Below, one piece after another: positions 45,694 through 54,391 of a stretch of 64,000 nucleotides of DNA. The notes under the pieces were generated by a model. That model made no database searches. It had not been told where the DNA came from and saw only the letters and a list, made by a program, of their open reading frames with translations. Made by a program: the position numbers and the translations under genes. How positions within the stretch are numbered: the first letter of the stretch is position 1; each line of letters opens with the position of its first letter. Source of the DNA: Actinokineospora fastidiosa (GTDB lineage: Bacteria; Actinomycetota; Actinomycetes; Mycobacteriales; Pseudonocardiaceae); assembly GCF_014648415.1 (NCBI RefSeq), contig NZ_BMRB01000008.1, forward strand, positions 1-64,000. The letters are read 5' to 3'.

Positions 45694-46605
45694 TCAGAGC
45701 AGCATGTAGAGCCGCACGACCGTGCCGCGCTTGGGGCAGGAGCGGATGCGCACCAGGTCGCAGAGCTGGTTGGCCAGCCACACACCGCGGCCGCCGCGCA
45801 CCGAGGGCAGGGGGGCGACCCGGCCGATCAGGGCGGAGTCGAGGTGGCCGCTGTCGCTGACCTCGCACACGATCGCGTCGGGCTCCGTCCACACGCGCAG
45901 GGTGCCGCGCTCGCCGCCGTGGCAGATGCTGTTGGTGACGATCTCGTTCACGGCCAGCGTGAGGTCCAGGGCGCGGTCGCGGTCGAGGCCCGCCGCGCTC
46001 GCCCTGATCGTCACCAGGTCGCGCAGTTCGGGGAGGTCGTCGAGGCAGAAGTGGGCGACGTCGGCGACGGTGTCGGGGTTGTCGTCCATGGCGGCGCTGA
46101 AGGTGACCGTCGCCAGGTCCGGGTCGTAGGACCGGCTCGGCCGCTCGGCGCCCGCCTCGATCACCGACCGGTGGCAGGTCTCCAGCCACGGCGGGCCGTC
46201 CACCGGGTACGGGCACATCAGCCGGAAGCCCGCGGAGTCGGCGAAGGCGATGTCCAGCAGGGCCTCGTGCAGCATGACCTCCGAGGTCGCCGCCGGGCTG
46301 CGCGTCGGCCACCACGACTGGCCCAGGCCGCGGACGCGCCCGCCGTCCGCGGCGTCGGCGATCTCGCGCAGCACGGGGACGATCCGGGCGGGGTTGGCGC
46401 CGACGGCGGCCATGTCGATGATCCGCACGGCCGTGCCGTCCTCGCCCAGGGCCTCGCGCAGCGGGTCGGCGGTGGCGGGCGGGACGATGGCGAACACGGT
46501 CTCCCCGTCGGCCAACCCCGCGCGCAGGTACGACACCGACTCGGTGACGAGCTCCGCGGTGTCGCTGTACACGAGGGCGTGGTGCGCGAAACCTCGTGTG
46601 GTCAT
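45694..46605 (-). CDS. MEDS-domain anti-sigma/ATPase sensor (RsbW-like)
   Basis: A 303-residue protein: an N-terminal MEDS sensory domain (about 5-165: FAHHALVYSDTAELVTESV) and a C-terminal GHKL ATPase of the RsbW/SpoIIAB type (about 190-303: LAVNEIVTNSICHGG, GRGVWLANQLCDLV). Such proteins act as serine kinases in sigma-factor partner-switching. The PP2C phosphatase 9 kb away could oppose it; that link is speculative. ATG follows GGAGG by 7 nt. Confidence 0.85.
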   Translation of the reverse strand: MTTRGFAHHALVYSDTAELVTESVSYLRAGLADGETVFAIVPPATADPLREALGEDGTAVRIIDMAAVGANPARIVPVLREIADAADGGRVRGLGQSWWPTRSPAATSEVMLHEALLDIAFADSAGFRLMCPYPVDGPPWLETCHRSVIEAGAERPSRSYDPDLATVTFSAAMDDNPDTVADVAHFCLDDLPELRDLVTIRASAAGLDRDRALDLTLAVNEIVTNSICHGGERGTLRVWTEPDAIVCEVSDSGHLDSALIGRVAPLPSVRGGRGVWLANQLCDLVRIRSCPKRGTVVRLYMLL

Positions 46606-46732
46606 GGGGCTGCCTCCGGGCGACCGGGTTCTCGGGGCCCCGGTCGGCCGACGCCAGGGTACCCAAACCGGCCGGTGGCTGCGAGGCATCCGGTGTGGCC
46701 GGGGGCGGCGCGCCGTGCGATCGTTTCCCACC

Positions 46733-47524
46733 ATGGTCGTCTCCCTGACGGGCTCGCCGAAGAAGCTCCGGGTCAGCCTCGACGACTGGCTGATGATGGC
46801 GCTCGCCGTGGTGTCGGTCGGGCTGCTGGCCTACCGGGCGTTCTTCGACCCGCCGCCGCACGTGGCCGAGACGATCGTGCGGATCGACTGGGGCTTCTGC
46901 GCGGTCTTCCTGATCGAGTTCCTGTGGCGCTGGCGGGCGGCCCGGTTCCAGGCCCGGTTCCTGCGGGTCAACTGGTACGACGTCGTGGGCATGGTCCCCG
47001 TCGCCCACCTGGCGTTCCGCTCGTTCCGACTGCTGCGCGCGGTGCGGATCGCCGTCGTCCTGACCCGCCTGAGCAGGCCGGTCAACCGCTCGGTGGGGGA
47101 GGAGCTGGCCTACCGAGCCCTCGGCCGCTTCGGCGGCGCGCTGATCGACCCCGTCGTCGACCTGATCAAGAAGCCGCTGACGGTGGCGGTCCTGGACGAG
47201 GTCGTCTCGGTGCTGCGCACCGGCCACTACGCCCGCAACGTCGCCGCGGCGCTGGAGGAGAACCGCACCGAGATCCGCGCGATGGTCCTGGAGAAGATCA
47301 AGCAGGACCGGCAGGCGGGCAGGCTCTCGATCCTCCCCTTCCACGACGAGATAGTCGGCACCGTCACCGACACAGTCCTCCGAGTCGTCCTGGAGATGCT
47401 GGCCGACCCCCGCACCGACGAACTGATCAGCGACTTGCTGAGAGAGAACATCGACCAGATCCGCCGATCCGTCCGCGCTGGCGACCACCGCGACCTACCC
47501 GACCCAAGCCCGCCGGGCCTGTAG
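46733..47524 (+). CDS. Voltage-sensor-like membrane protein lacking a pore
   Basis: A 263-residue protein whose first 125 residues form about four helices like the S1-S4 unit of ion channels. The S4-like helix (HLAFRSFRLLRAVRIAVVLTR) has regularly spaced Arg. No selectivity-filter/pore segment follows; the rest is cytosolic and amphipathic, rich in helices (VLEKIKQDRQAGRLSIL). It could be a voltage-sensing or proton-channel-like protein. Function inferred from shape only. Confidence 0.7.
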   Translation: MVVSLTGSPKKLRVSLDDWLMMALAVVSVGLLAYRAFFDPPPHVAETIVRIDWGFCAVFLIEFLWRWRAARFQARFLRVNWYDVVGMVPVAHLAFRSFRLLRAVRIAVVLTRLSRPVNRSVGEELAYRALGRFGGALIDPVVDLIKKPLTVAVLDEVVSVLRTGHYARNVAAALEENRTEIRAMVLEKIKQDRQAGRLSILPFHDEIVGTVTDTVLRVVLEMLADPRTDELISDLLRENIDQIRRSVRAGDHRDLPDPSPPGL

Positions 47525-48135
47525 CCCCTGATCGGGGGGATGTCGGGGGAGGTAGCGCCCGCTCGGGGGCCTCACTGACCCGGGTCGGGCCGCCCGGGTT
47601 GGACCCTGAACGCGTGCACGGCTCGGGCAGGTGGGACAGCGAGACCCGCCCGAGCCAGCGTCGCTGCCGGGCTTGGGGGGCGGGGTCGATCCTGCGTTCG
47701 CCCACCGGGCATCGCTGCCCGGCTGGGGCAGGTGGGACGGGGCGACCTGCCCGTGCCTGCGTCGCTGTCGGGCTCGGGGACGGTGACGGGTTCGATCCCG
47801 CGCTTGCCCACCGGGCATCGCTGCCCGGCTGGGGCAGGTGGGACGGGGTGACCCGCCTGTGCCTGCGTCGCTGTCGGGCTCGGGGCAGTGACGGGTTCGG
47901 TCCGGTGTCCGCCCACGGGGTGTCGCTGCTCGGCTGAGGTAGGTGGCACATCGTGGCCCCGCCTGTGCCAGCCTTGCTGCCCGGCTTGGGGGTTGGTGAT
48001 GGCAGTTCGGTCCCGCGCCCACCTACCCGGCTGGGGCGGCGGAACGTCGTGACGCGCCCTCCGGTGTCCGCCTGGTGGCGGCGTTGCTGGGCTTGGGTGG
48101 GTGGAGCGTCGTGGCCTCCGCGCTCCACCTCCCGT
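47525..48135. repeat. Tandem array of ~105-bp units, no gene seen
   Basis: About five degenerate copies of a 101-106 bp unit are present. Each contains CCCACCGGGCATCGCTGCCC and a following GGGCAGGTGGGAC block; clear copies begin at 47701, 47807 and 47912. The array fills the gap between convergent genes. Reverse-strand frames through it give only repetitive Pro/Arg peptides and are not credible genes. Confidence 0.8.
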
Positions 48136-48384
48136 CTACTGGACGTCGCTGCCGGGTTCGGGTAGTTGGAACGTCGTGATCGGTTCGATCGCCTCCACGC
48201 CATCGACCTCGGCGAGGGCGGACACCGCGTCCACCGCGACCGCGCCGCTGATGACCCCGACCGAGTCGAGCACCTCGTCGACGCGCAGACCGGCGGCCTC
48301 CAGCCCGGCCACCACCTCGGGCAGCCGGGCCAGGCCGGAGTCCGCCAGCACGACGAGCACCCGCTCGACGGGGTCCTCGCTCAC
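48136..48384 (-). CDS. Small partner protein of the subtilase (propeptide-inhibitor-like)
   Basis: An 82-residue acidic protein (VLVVLADSGLARLPEVVAGL, VDAVSALAEVDGVEAIEPIT). The sequence looks like a ferredoxin-like I9 propeptide fold, and the GTG start overlaps the S8 peptidase stop (GTGA). I infer an inhibitor or chaperone of that peptidase. Database names for such proteins (aldolase-like) may be misleading. Confidence 0.7.
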   Translation of the reverse strand: MSEDPVERVLVVLADSGLARLPEVVAGLEAAGLRVDEVLDSVGVISGAVAVDAVSALAEVDGVEAIEPITTFQLPEPGSDVQ

Positions 48385-49559
48385 GGGGCCTGCACCAGGC
48401 CGGAGCCCACGTCGGTCGAGGGCAGGGGCAGCCGCTGGGCCGTCTGGGTCAGGCGGGCCCACAGCTCCAGCCCGCGCGCGCCGGTCGCCTGGGCGATCAG
48501 CGCGGCGACGCCTGCCGCGTGCGGGGTGGCCATGCTCGTGCCGCTGATGCGATTGTGCCGCAACGGCACCGGCCACGACGAGTGCACGTCGACACCCGGC
48601 CCGACGAGGTCGACCGCGCCGATCTTGTCGACCGTGCCGCAGGAGAAGCGCGCGATCTTCGACTGCGCGTCGATCGCGCCGACCGCCATGATCGACGGGC
48701 AGTTCGCGGGGTGTCCGACGGGTGCCACGACGCCATTCTGCCGCTCGGACTCGTTTCCCGCCGCCGCGATGATGAGCGTGCCCTGGGCCAGCGCCCGCGC
48801 CGCCACCCGCTCGTACGTGCGCGAGTACGGGTCGCCGGGCCGGGTGCGCGCGCCCAGCGACATCGACACGACCGGGCAGTTGTTGCTGATCGCCCACGCG
48901 ATGCCGGACAGGATGCCGCCGTCGGAGCCGGACCCGGCGTTGCTCAGCACCTTCCCGGCGAAGATCTCCGCCTCGTAGGCCACGCCGTAGCCGGGGCCCT
49001 CCGACGGCTCGCGCGGCCCGCACGCCGTGCCGATGCAGTGCGTGCCATGGCCGTGCCCGTCCTGGACCTCCTCGCCCGGGACGAACGAGCTCGACTCGAT
49101 TTCGCGCTCGGCGAATTCGGGGTGGGCGAGGTCGAAGCCGGTGTCCAGCACCGCGACCCGGATGCCCTTGCCGGTCGCCGTGCTCAGCTGCGCGCCGACG
49201 GCCTGCAGGCCCCAGGTGAACACCGACTCGTCGCTGACCGTCGGCTCCTCCGCGGGCGCGGGAGCGGCGATCGCGTACACCATGCGCTCCTGCTCCAGCA
49301 GCGCGATCGGGCCGGGCTCGACCACCGCGCGGGCGAGCGCCATGGCCTGTTCCTCGTCGGCGTTGACCACCGCGACGCCGAGCTGGTGCAGCACCACCCC
49401 CTGGCTGGCGTCGAAGCTCATCATGTCCACGCCCGCATCGGCCGTGCTCGCCGCGCGGATGCCCGCGACCTGGTTCAGCGCCTTGGTGCCCGCCGCGACC
49501 GCGTCGTCCTGCAGCAGCACCAGATAGCGCCCCGTCGTGCCGTTGTCCGCCGTCGTCAT
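48381..49559 (-). CDS. S8 family (subtilisin-like) serine peptidase
   Basis: A 392-residue subtilase: N-terminal propeptide-like region (about 1-125), then the catalytic domain with Asp (RVAVLDTGFDLAHPEF), His (HGHGTHCIGTACG) and Ser (GTSMATPHAAGVAAL). No signal peptide is visible with the ATG after GGGGAGACC, so it may act inside the cell or be exported another way. Coupled to an 82-residue protein. Confidence 0.9.
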   Translation of the reverse strand: MTTADNGTTGRYLVLLQDDAVAAGTKALNQVAGIRAASTADAGVDMMSFDASQGVVLHQLGVAVVNADEEQAMALARAVVEPGPIALLEQERMVYAIAAPAPAEEPTVSDESVFTWGLQAVGAQLSTATGKGIRVAVLDTGFDLAHPEFAEREIESSSFVPGEEVQDGHGHGTHCIGTACGPREPSEGPGYGVAYEAEIFAGKVLSNAGSGSDGGILSGIAWAISNNCPVVSMSLGARTRPGDPYSRTYERVAARALAQGTLIIAAAGNESERQNGVVAPVGHPANCPSIMAVGAIDAQSKIARFSCGTVDKIGAVDLVGPGVDVHSSWPVPLRHNRISGTSMATPHAAGVAALIAQATGARGLELWARLTQTAQRLPLPSTDVGSGLVQAP

Positions 49560-49693
49560 GGTCTCCCCGCCTCCCGTTGATGGCTCCCGCATCTAGTGTC
49601 TGACGGCGGCCAGACAATGTAACGGGCATCACACGTTCGGCCCTGTGCGAATTCCGTCATCCGGCCAACTCGCACCTGATCGGACGAACGCCG

Positions 49694-49699
49694 TTTACT
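49694..49699 (+). promoter_or_regulatory. -10 box of mshC
   Basis: TTTACT ends 8 nt before ATG 49708, again with no SD, consistent with a leaderless mRNA. Confidence 0.45.
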
Positions 49700-49707
49700 G
49701 TCGATGT

Positions 49708-50946
49708 ATGCAGACTTGGCTCTCCCAGCCGGTGCCCCGGGTGCCGGGGCCGCCGCGCCCCCTCCGACTGCACGACACCGCGACCGGCGAGATCCGGCCG
49801 ACCGCGCCGGGCCCCACCGCGACCATGTACGTCTGCGGGATCACCCCGTACGACGCCACCCACCTCGGGCACGCCGCCACCTACCTGGCGTTCGACCTGG
49901 TGCACCGCGTCTGGCTGGACAACGGCCACGACGTCCGGTACGTGCAGAACGTCACCGACATCGATGACCCGCTGCTGGAGCGCGCCGCGCGCGACCAGGA
50001 CGACTGGGTGGTGCTGGCGATGCGGGAGACGGCGCTGTTCCGCGAGGACATGACGGCGCTGCGGGTGCTGCCGCCCGCGTCGTTCGTCGGGGCCGTCGAG
50101 TCGATTCCGGAGATCGTGGAGGCCGTCGCCAAGCTGCTCGCGGGCGGGAGCGCCTACCGGGTCGACGACCCGGAGTTCCCGGACGTCTACTTCGACCACA
50201 CCGCGGGCGGGCGCTTCGGCTACGAGTCCAACTACGACGAGCCGACGATGGCCCGCTACTTCGCCGAACGCGGCGGCGACCCGGACCGGCCGGGCAAGCG
50301 CCACCCGCTCGACGCCCTGCTGTGGCGCGCGGCCAGGCCGGACGAGCCGAGCTGGGACTCCGAGCTCGGGCCGGGCAGGCCGGGCTGGCACATCGAGTGC
50401 AGCGTCATCGCCCTGAACCGGCTCGGCATGGGCATCGACCTGCAGGGCGGCGGCTCGGACCTGATCTTCCCCCACCACGAGTACAGCGCGGCGCACGCGG
50501 AGTGCCTGACCGGCGAGCACCCGTTCGCCCGGCACTACACCCACGCGGCGATGATCGGGCTGGACGGGGAGAAGATGTCGAAGTCCCGCGGCAACCTGGT
50601 CTTCGTCTCCCGCCTCCGCGCCGACGGCGTCGACCCGATGGCGGTGCGCCTGGCGTTGCTATCGGGCCACTACCGGACTGACCGGGCGTGGACCGATGAG
50701 CTGCTGGCCGAGGGCGAGGCCCGCCTGACCCGCTGGCGCGAGGCCGTGTCCCGCCCCTCCGGCCCCGACGGCGCGGCGTTGGTGGCCCGCCTCCGCGACC
50801 ACCTGTCCGACGACCTGGACACCCCCGCCGCCATAGCCGCGATCGACGCCTGGTCCGCCCAAACCCTCCAGGGCGTAGGCCAAGACCAGACCGCCCCCAC
50901 CCTCGTCCGCACCGCCGTGGACGCCCTGATGGGCATCGCCCTGTAG
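49708..50946 (+). CDS. mshC: Cysteine:GlcN-inositol ligase of mycothiol synthesis
   Basis: A 412-residue class-I aminoacyl-tRNA-synthetase-like ligase that joins Cys to GlcN-Ins in mycothiol biosynthesis. Seen: zinc/ATP motif [17 protein letters not shown] (HIGH-like), [30 protein letters not shown] and KMSKS in [11 protein letters not shown]. Length and C-terminus fit MshC rather than CysS. The later ATG (49708) matches family starts (MQTW...P). Confidence 0.95.
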   Translation: MQTWLSQPVPRVPGPPRPLRLHDTATGEIRPTAPGPTATMYVCGITPYDATHLGHAATYLAFDLVHRVWLDNGHDVRYVQNVTDIDDPLLERAARDQDDWVVLAMRETALFREDMTALRVLPPASFVGAVESIPEIVEAVAKLLAGGSAYRVDDPEFPDVYFDHTAGGRFGYESNYDEPTMARYFAERGGDPDRPGKRHPLDALLWRAARPDEPSWDSELGPGRPGWHIECSVIALNRLGMGIDLQGGGSDLIFPHHEYSAAHAECLTGEHPFARHYTHAAMIGLDGEKMSKSRGNLVFVSRLRADGVDPMAVRLALLSGHYRTDRAWTDELLAEGEARLTRWREAVSRPSGPDGAALVARLRDHLSDDLDTPAAIAAIDAWSAQTLQGVGQDQTAPTLVRTAVDALMGIAL

Positions 50947-50961
50947 CCGAGCCGCTCGGAT

Positions 50962-50997
50962 TCCGGATGGTCAGATCATATGATCTGACCATCCGGA
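50962..50997. repeat. Perfect 36-bp palindrome
   Basis: A loopless perfect palindrome around CATATG; each arm contains GGATGGTCAGATCA. It lies 16 bp after the mshC stop and may act as a terminator or cruciform. It belongs to the GATG/CATC family. Confidence 0.85.
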
Positions 50998-51430
50998 TGA
51001 TGAGCTCATATGATGTCATCATCCGAATGTTGGCTCACCTGGATGACGACATCATCTGGATGGCGAGAACATCTAAAAGGTCGACCCCTGCCTGCCGGGG
51101 CGGGCCCAGCGGCCCTGCGTGGCGATCGTGCACGGCGGCCCTGGGTGGCGATCGTGCGGGGCGATCTTGCGCGGCGGCCCTGCGCGGTGATCGTGCGGGG
51201 CGGCCCTGGGTGGCGATCGTGCGGGGCGACCCTGCTCGCCGACGCTGCGGGGCCGGTCGTCCCGGTCCCTCGGGTTCGGTCGGCCGGGGCGCGGTATCCG
51301 CCAGCGGCCCGGCCGCGCTCCTCGCCTCTCAGCGCCACGCCCGTAGCGCCCCGCCCCGTCGTGGCGGTTGCGCCTGCAGCGCTTCGTGCCGTCTCGGTGG
51401 TCGCACGTGCGTCGCTCCGCCTTGCCAGGG
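50998..51430. repeat. Palindrome remnants and GC-rich tandem repeats, no gene seen
   Basis: Up to about 51075 there are further GATGATG-N-CATCATC units (centres near 51016 and 51049). From about 51108 to 51250 variants of CGGCCCTGGGTGGCGATCG recur; a clear direct repeat has a 63-bp period (51137, 51201). Open frames are not credible genes. Confidence 0.7.
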
Positions 51431-51476
51431 GCGTTCAGATGATGACATCATCCGGATGATGTCATCATCTGAACGC
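51431..51476. repeat. Perfect 46-bp palindrome
   Basis: Every base from 51431 to 51476 pairs about a CCGG centre. Each arm holds one GATGATGNCATCATC unit flanked by GCGTTCA/TGAACGC. Such a long perfect palindrome is rare in bacterial genomes. Confidence 0.9.
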
Positions 51477-51500
51477 GCGCGAGGGGGTCCGCGAGCTGTT

Positions 51501-51536
51501 CGGATGGTCGCGTCATCCGGATGATGTGGTCATCCG
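51501..51536. repeat. Imperfect 36-bp palindrome of the same family
   Basis: The centre TCATCCGGATGA is perfect and the outer six pairs match; four inner pairs are off. Two units have centres 17 bp apart, as in the 46-bp palindrome. Confidence 0.75.
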
Positions 51537-51618
51537 GGCGAGCGCGGTCCGCGCGGCGCGTGGGCGGCCTAGGTGCGGGCGGGCCCGCTAGTGCCGGGTG
51601 GGCTGGGCCACGGGCCCG

Positions 51619-52524
51619 TTAGATGCCCGTAGGGCCTGGGCCGCTGTGGCCTCGGCCTGGGCCTCGCCTGCGGAGGTAGCGCTCGAACTCCGCGGCGATC
51701 GTCTCGCCGCTCGTTTCGCCGAGGGTGTCCTCTGCGTCCCCGCGCTCTTCCAGGGCTCGGACGTAGTTGCGGACGTCCTCGTCCTCCTCCGCCATCTCGC
51801 TCACCGTGCGCTGCCATTCCTCGGCCTGTTCGGGGAGGGAGCCGAGGGGGACCTCCACGTCCAGGACCTCCTCCACGCGGTGCAGGAGGGCGAGGGTGGC
51901 CTTGGGCGACGGCGGCTGCGACACGTAGTGCGGGACCGCCGCCCAGATCGAGATGGCGGGCACCCCCGCGCGCACGCACGCGTCCTGGAAGACGCCGACG
52001 ATGCCGGTCGGGCCCTCGTACCGCGAGCGCTCCAGGCCGAACTGGGCCGCCGACTCCGCGTCGTACGCGGTGCCGGTGACCGGGACCGGGCGGCTGTGGG
52101 GCGTGTCGGCCAGCAGGGCGCCGAGGGTGACGACGGTGGTGACGCCGAGGTCCTCGACATGACCCAGCAGCTCGCCGCAGAACTTGCGCCAGCGCATGTT
52201 GGGTTCGATGCCGTGGACCAGCACCACGTCGCGGCGGGAGCCGGGCGGGCGGCACACGGACAGCCGGGTCGTCGGCCACTCCACCCGCCGGGTGACGCCC
52301 TCGATCAGGCGCACGGTGGGCCTGCTCACCTGGAAGTCGTAGTAGTCGTCCGGGTCGAGTTCGAGCAGCGGCGTGGCGTCCCAGGTGAGCTGCAGGTGCT
52401 CGATGGCGGTGGTGGCGGCGTCCCCGGCGTCGTTCCAACCCTCGAAGGCCGCGACGAGGACGGGCTCGTCGAGCACGGACCGGGCGGTCGGGGTGTCGGT
52501 CGGGGGCGGTTCCGCATTCGTCAC
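51619..52524 (-). CDS. PAC2-family protein (proteasome-assembly-chaperone-like)
   Basis: A 301-residue PAC2-like ATP-grasp-associated protein (PVLVAAFEGWNDAGDAATTA, DVVLVHGIEPNMRWRKF, VVTLGALLADTPHSRPV, ISIWAAVPHYV). Function in actinobacteria is unknown; it lies near mshC and TrmI, and is conserved near proteasome genes. GTG start. Confidence 0.88.
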   Translation of the reverse strand: MTNAEPPPTDTPTARSVLDEPVLVAAFEGWNDAGDAATTAIEHLQLTWDATPLLELDPDDYYDFQVSRPTVRLIEGVTRRVEWPTTRLSVCRPPGSRRDVVLVHGIEPNMRWRKFCGELLGHVEDLGVTTVVTLGALLADTPHSRPVPVTGTAYDAESAAQFGLERSRYEGPTGIVGVFQDACVRAGVPAISIWAAVPHYVSQPPSPKATLALLHRVEEVLDVEVPLGSLPEQAEEWQRTVSEMAEEDEDVRNYVRALEERGDAEDTLGETSGETIAAEFERYLRRRGPGRGHSGPGPTGI

Positions 52525-52625
52525 CGCGCAAGACTACGACCCAACGGCCGCCGAGGGAGATCGTAGGCCGCGTGTCCGGGTAGCGTTGCGGCGGAGAATC
52601 CCCCGTTGACCTGTTGGAGGACCGT

Positions 52626-53291
52626 TTGACCGCGCCCGCCGCCGTGCTGTGGGACATGGACGGCACCCTGTTGGACTCCGAGAAGCTGTGGGACATCCCG
52701 CTGCACGAGTACGCCGCGAAGCTCGGCGCGCGGCTGTCGCCGGAGACCAGGGCCGCCATGGCCGGGACCAACATCCCGACCACCATGGCGCTGCTGTTCG
52801 GCGCGGCGGGCCTGGAGCCGAGCACCGGCGACATCCGCGACGCCATGGCCTGGATCGACCTGCGCATGGCCGAGCTGTTCCGCTCCGACCTGCGGTTCCG
52901 CCCCGGCGCCGAGGCCGCGCTGCGGGCCGTGCGCGACTCCGGCGTGCCGACGGCCCTGGTCACCTCCACCGAGCGGCCCCTGGTCGAGATCGCCCTGGAC
53001 ACCGTGGGCCGGGAGTTCTTCGACGTGATCGTCTGCGGCGACGAGGTGGACGGGCTCAACAAGCCGCTGCCCGAGCCGTACCTGCGCGCGGCCCGCCTGC
53101 TGGGCGTGGACCCGGCCGCGTGCGTCGCCGTGGAGGACTCGCCCACCGGGACCGCGTCGGCCGTCGCCGCCGGGTGCTCGGTGCTGGTCGTGCCGTGCGA
53201 TGTGGACGTCGAGCCGGGGGAGCGGCGGGTGTTCCGCGACAGCCTGGTCGGGGTGGACATCCACGTGCTCGCCCAGGTCCTGCGCGGCTAG
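52626..53291 (+). CDS. HAD-family phosphatase
   Basis: A 221-residue HAD hydrolase: motif I LWDMDGTLLDSE, motif II VTSTERP, Lys in LNKPLPEPY, motif IV VAVEDSPTG. Beta-phosphoglucomutase-like size. Substrate not readable. The TTG start at 52626 is chosen because GGAGG lies 7 nt upstream. Confidence 0.88.
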   Translation: MTAPAAVLWDMDGTLLDSEKLWDIPLHEYAAKLGARLSPETRAAMAGTNIPTTMALLFGAAGLEPSTGDIRDAMAWIDLRMAELFRSDLRFRPGAEAALRAVRDSGVPTALVTSTERPLVEIALDTVGREFFDVIVCGDEVDGLNKPLPEPYLRAARLLGVDPAACVAVEDSPTGTASAVAAGCSVLVVPCDVDVEPGERRVFRDSLVGVDIHVLAQVLRG

Positions 53292-54316
53292 TCCTCCACC
53301 CGCTCGCGGCGCTCCTGCTCGCGGTAGCCGTAGGTGGCCAGGCGCACGGTCGTGTCGTCCTCCAGCCCGGAGCCGACCGCGCCCGCCAGGGTGCCGAGCG
53401 CGCTCGCCATCAGCGCGATGGTGACGTAATCGCCGACGCCGACCGGATGGCCCAGGGTGGTCTCCAGATAGGCGGGCGGGACGACGATCGCGACGGCCGC
53501 GAGCGCGATGGCGAACAGCGCCGTGAAGAACGCGAACGTGCCGACGGCCACCGTGATGGCGGTGCTGGCGTTGCGGAGGCGGACCTGCGGATCGGGGACG
53601 ACCGTCGCCCGCGACCGCGACTCCCACAGCCGGTGCCCCGCGATGAGCCACACCGTCATCGCCGCGATCGTCGCCACGGTGAGCGCGGCCAGCCGCAGCG
53701 GGTGCAGCGCGGTGGCCAGCGCCCAGATCGTGGAGTAGAGCACGCCGAACGCCACGCCCGTCATCGCGCTGGCCAGCGCCCGGGACAGGCCGAGGATGAG
53801 CTGCCACGGCCGGTTCGCCCTGACCATCCCGGCCAGCAGCCGGGTGCGGTGGAACCGGCCCGGCCAGACGATCTCGACCGTGCCGTCCTCGGGGTCCGGC
53901 GCGAGCACCCGCAGTCCGGGCAGCTCGCTCGGCACGCGCCGCTCGGCCAGGGCGCGGATGAGCGGCAGCACGACCGAGCGCAGCCTGCTCAGCAGCCGGA
54001 CGCCGCCCAGCGCGGGCAGCGAGACGACCGCGACCCGGCTTGCCGGGTCCACGCTGGCCAGCACCGGCCCCGACGCGCTGCGGATCGGCAGGTCGGTGAT
54101 GCAGATGGCCAGGTCCCAGCTGGTGGCCCGGATGCGCTCGGTGGCCTTGTCCATCAACCGGCCGTGGTCTGGGTACATCGACTCGAACGGGTCCTGGGCC
54201 GTGTCGACGGTCGCGGCGGGCTCGCCCAGCCGCTCGGGCAGGTCCGCGCTCAGCCGCTCGGCCAGCGCGGCGGGCAGGTCGGGGTCGGCCAGCAGGCCGA
54301 TGACGATGTCTCTCAC
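53288..54316 (-). CDS. Hypothetical membrane protein
   Basis: A 342-residue protein: a soluble N-terminal half (about 1-170) with an alpha/beta feel (WDLAICITDLPIRS, VAVVSLPALGG), then about four helices (TGVAFGVLYSTIWALATAL, LAALTVATIAAMTVWLIAG, and two near 240-300). Not recognised. GTG start after GGGAGACCC. Converges on the HAD gene with 4 nt overlap. Confidence 0.75.
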   Translation of the reverse strand: MRDIVIGLLADPDLPAALAERLSADLPERLGEPAATVDTAQDPFESMYPDHGRLMDKATERIRATSWDLAICITDLPIRSASGPVLASVDPASRVAVVSLPALGGVRLLSRLRSVVLPLIRALAERRVPSELPGLRVLAPDPEDGTVEIVWPGRFHRTRLLAGMVRANRPWQLILGLSRALASAMTGVAFGVLYSTIWALATALHPLRLAALTVATIAAMTVWLIAGHRLWESRSRATVVPDPQVRLRNASTAITVAVGTFAFFTALFAIALAAVAIVVPPAYLETTLGHPVGVGDYVTIALMASALGTLAGAVGSGLEDDTTVRLATYGYREQERRERVED

Positions 54317-54391
54317 AACGGGTCTCCCATGGCAGTCGGACACGTACCCGATCGGCGAGCGGGGAAACAGCGGCCGTGCGACGGTGGGGGC

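Noticed and set aside
47427-48203. Reverse-strand frames with repeated GSDAG-type peptides
   Set aside because: They are the translation of the ~105-bp tandem repeats.
48136-48384. Naming the small subtilase partner a keto-hydroxyglutarate aldolase
   Set aside because: At 82 residues it cannot form an aldolase barrel and has no catalytic motif.
50967-51524. 185-residue frame across the palindrome block
   Set aside because: Built of palindromes and repeats; biased composition and no ribosome-binding site.
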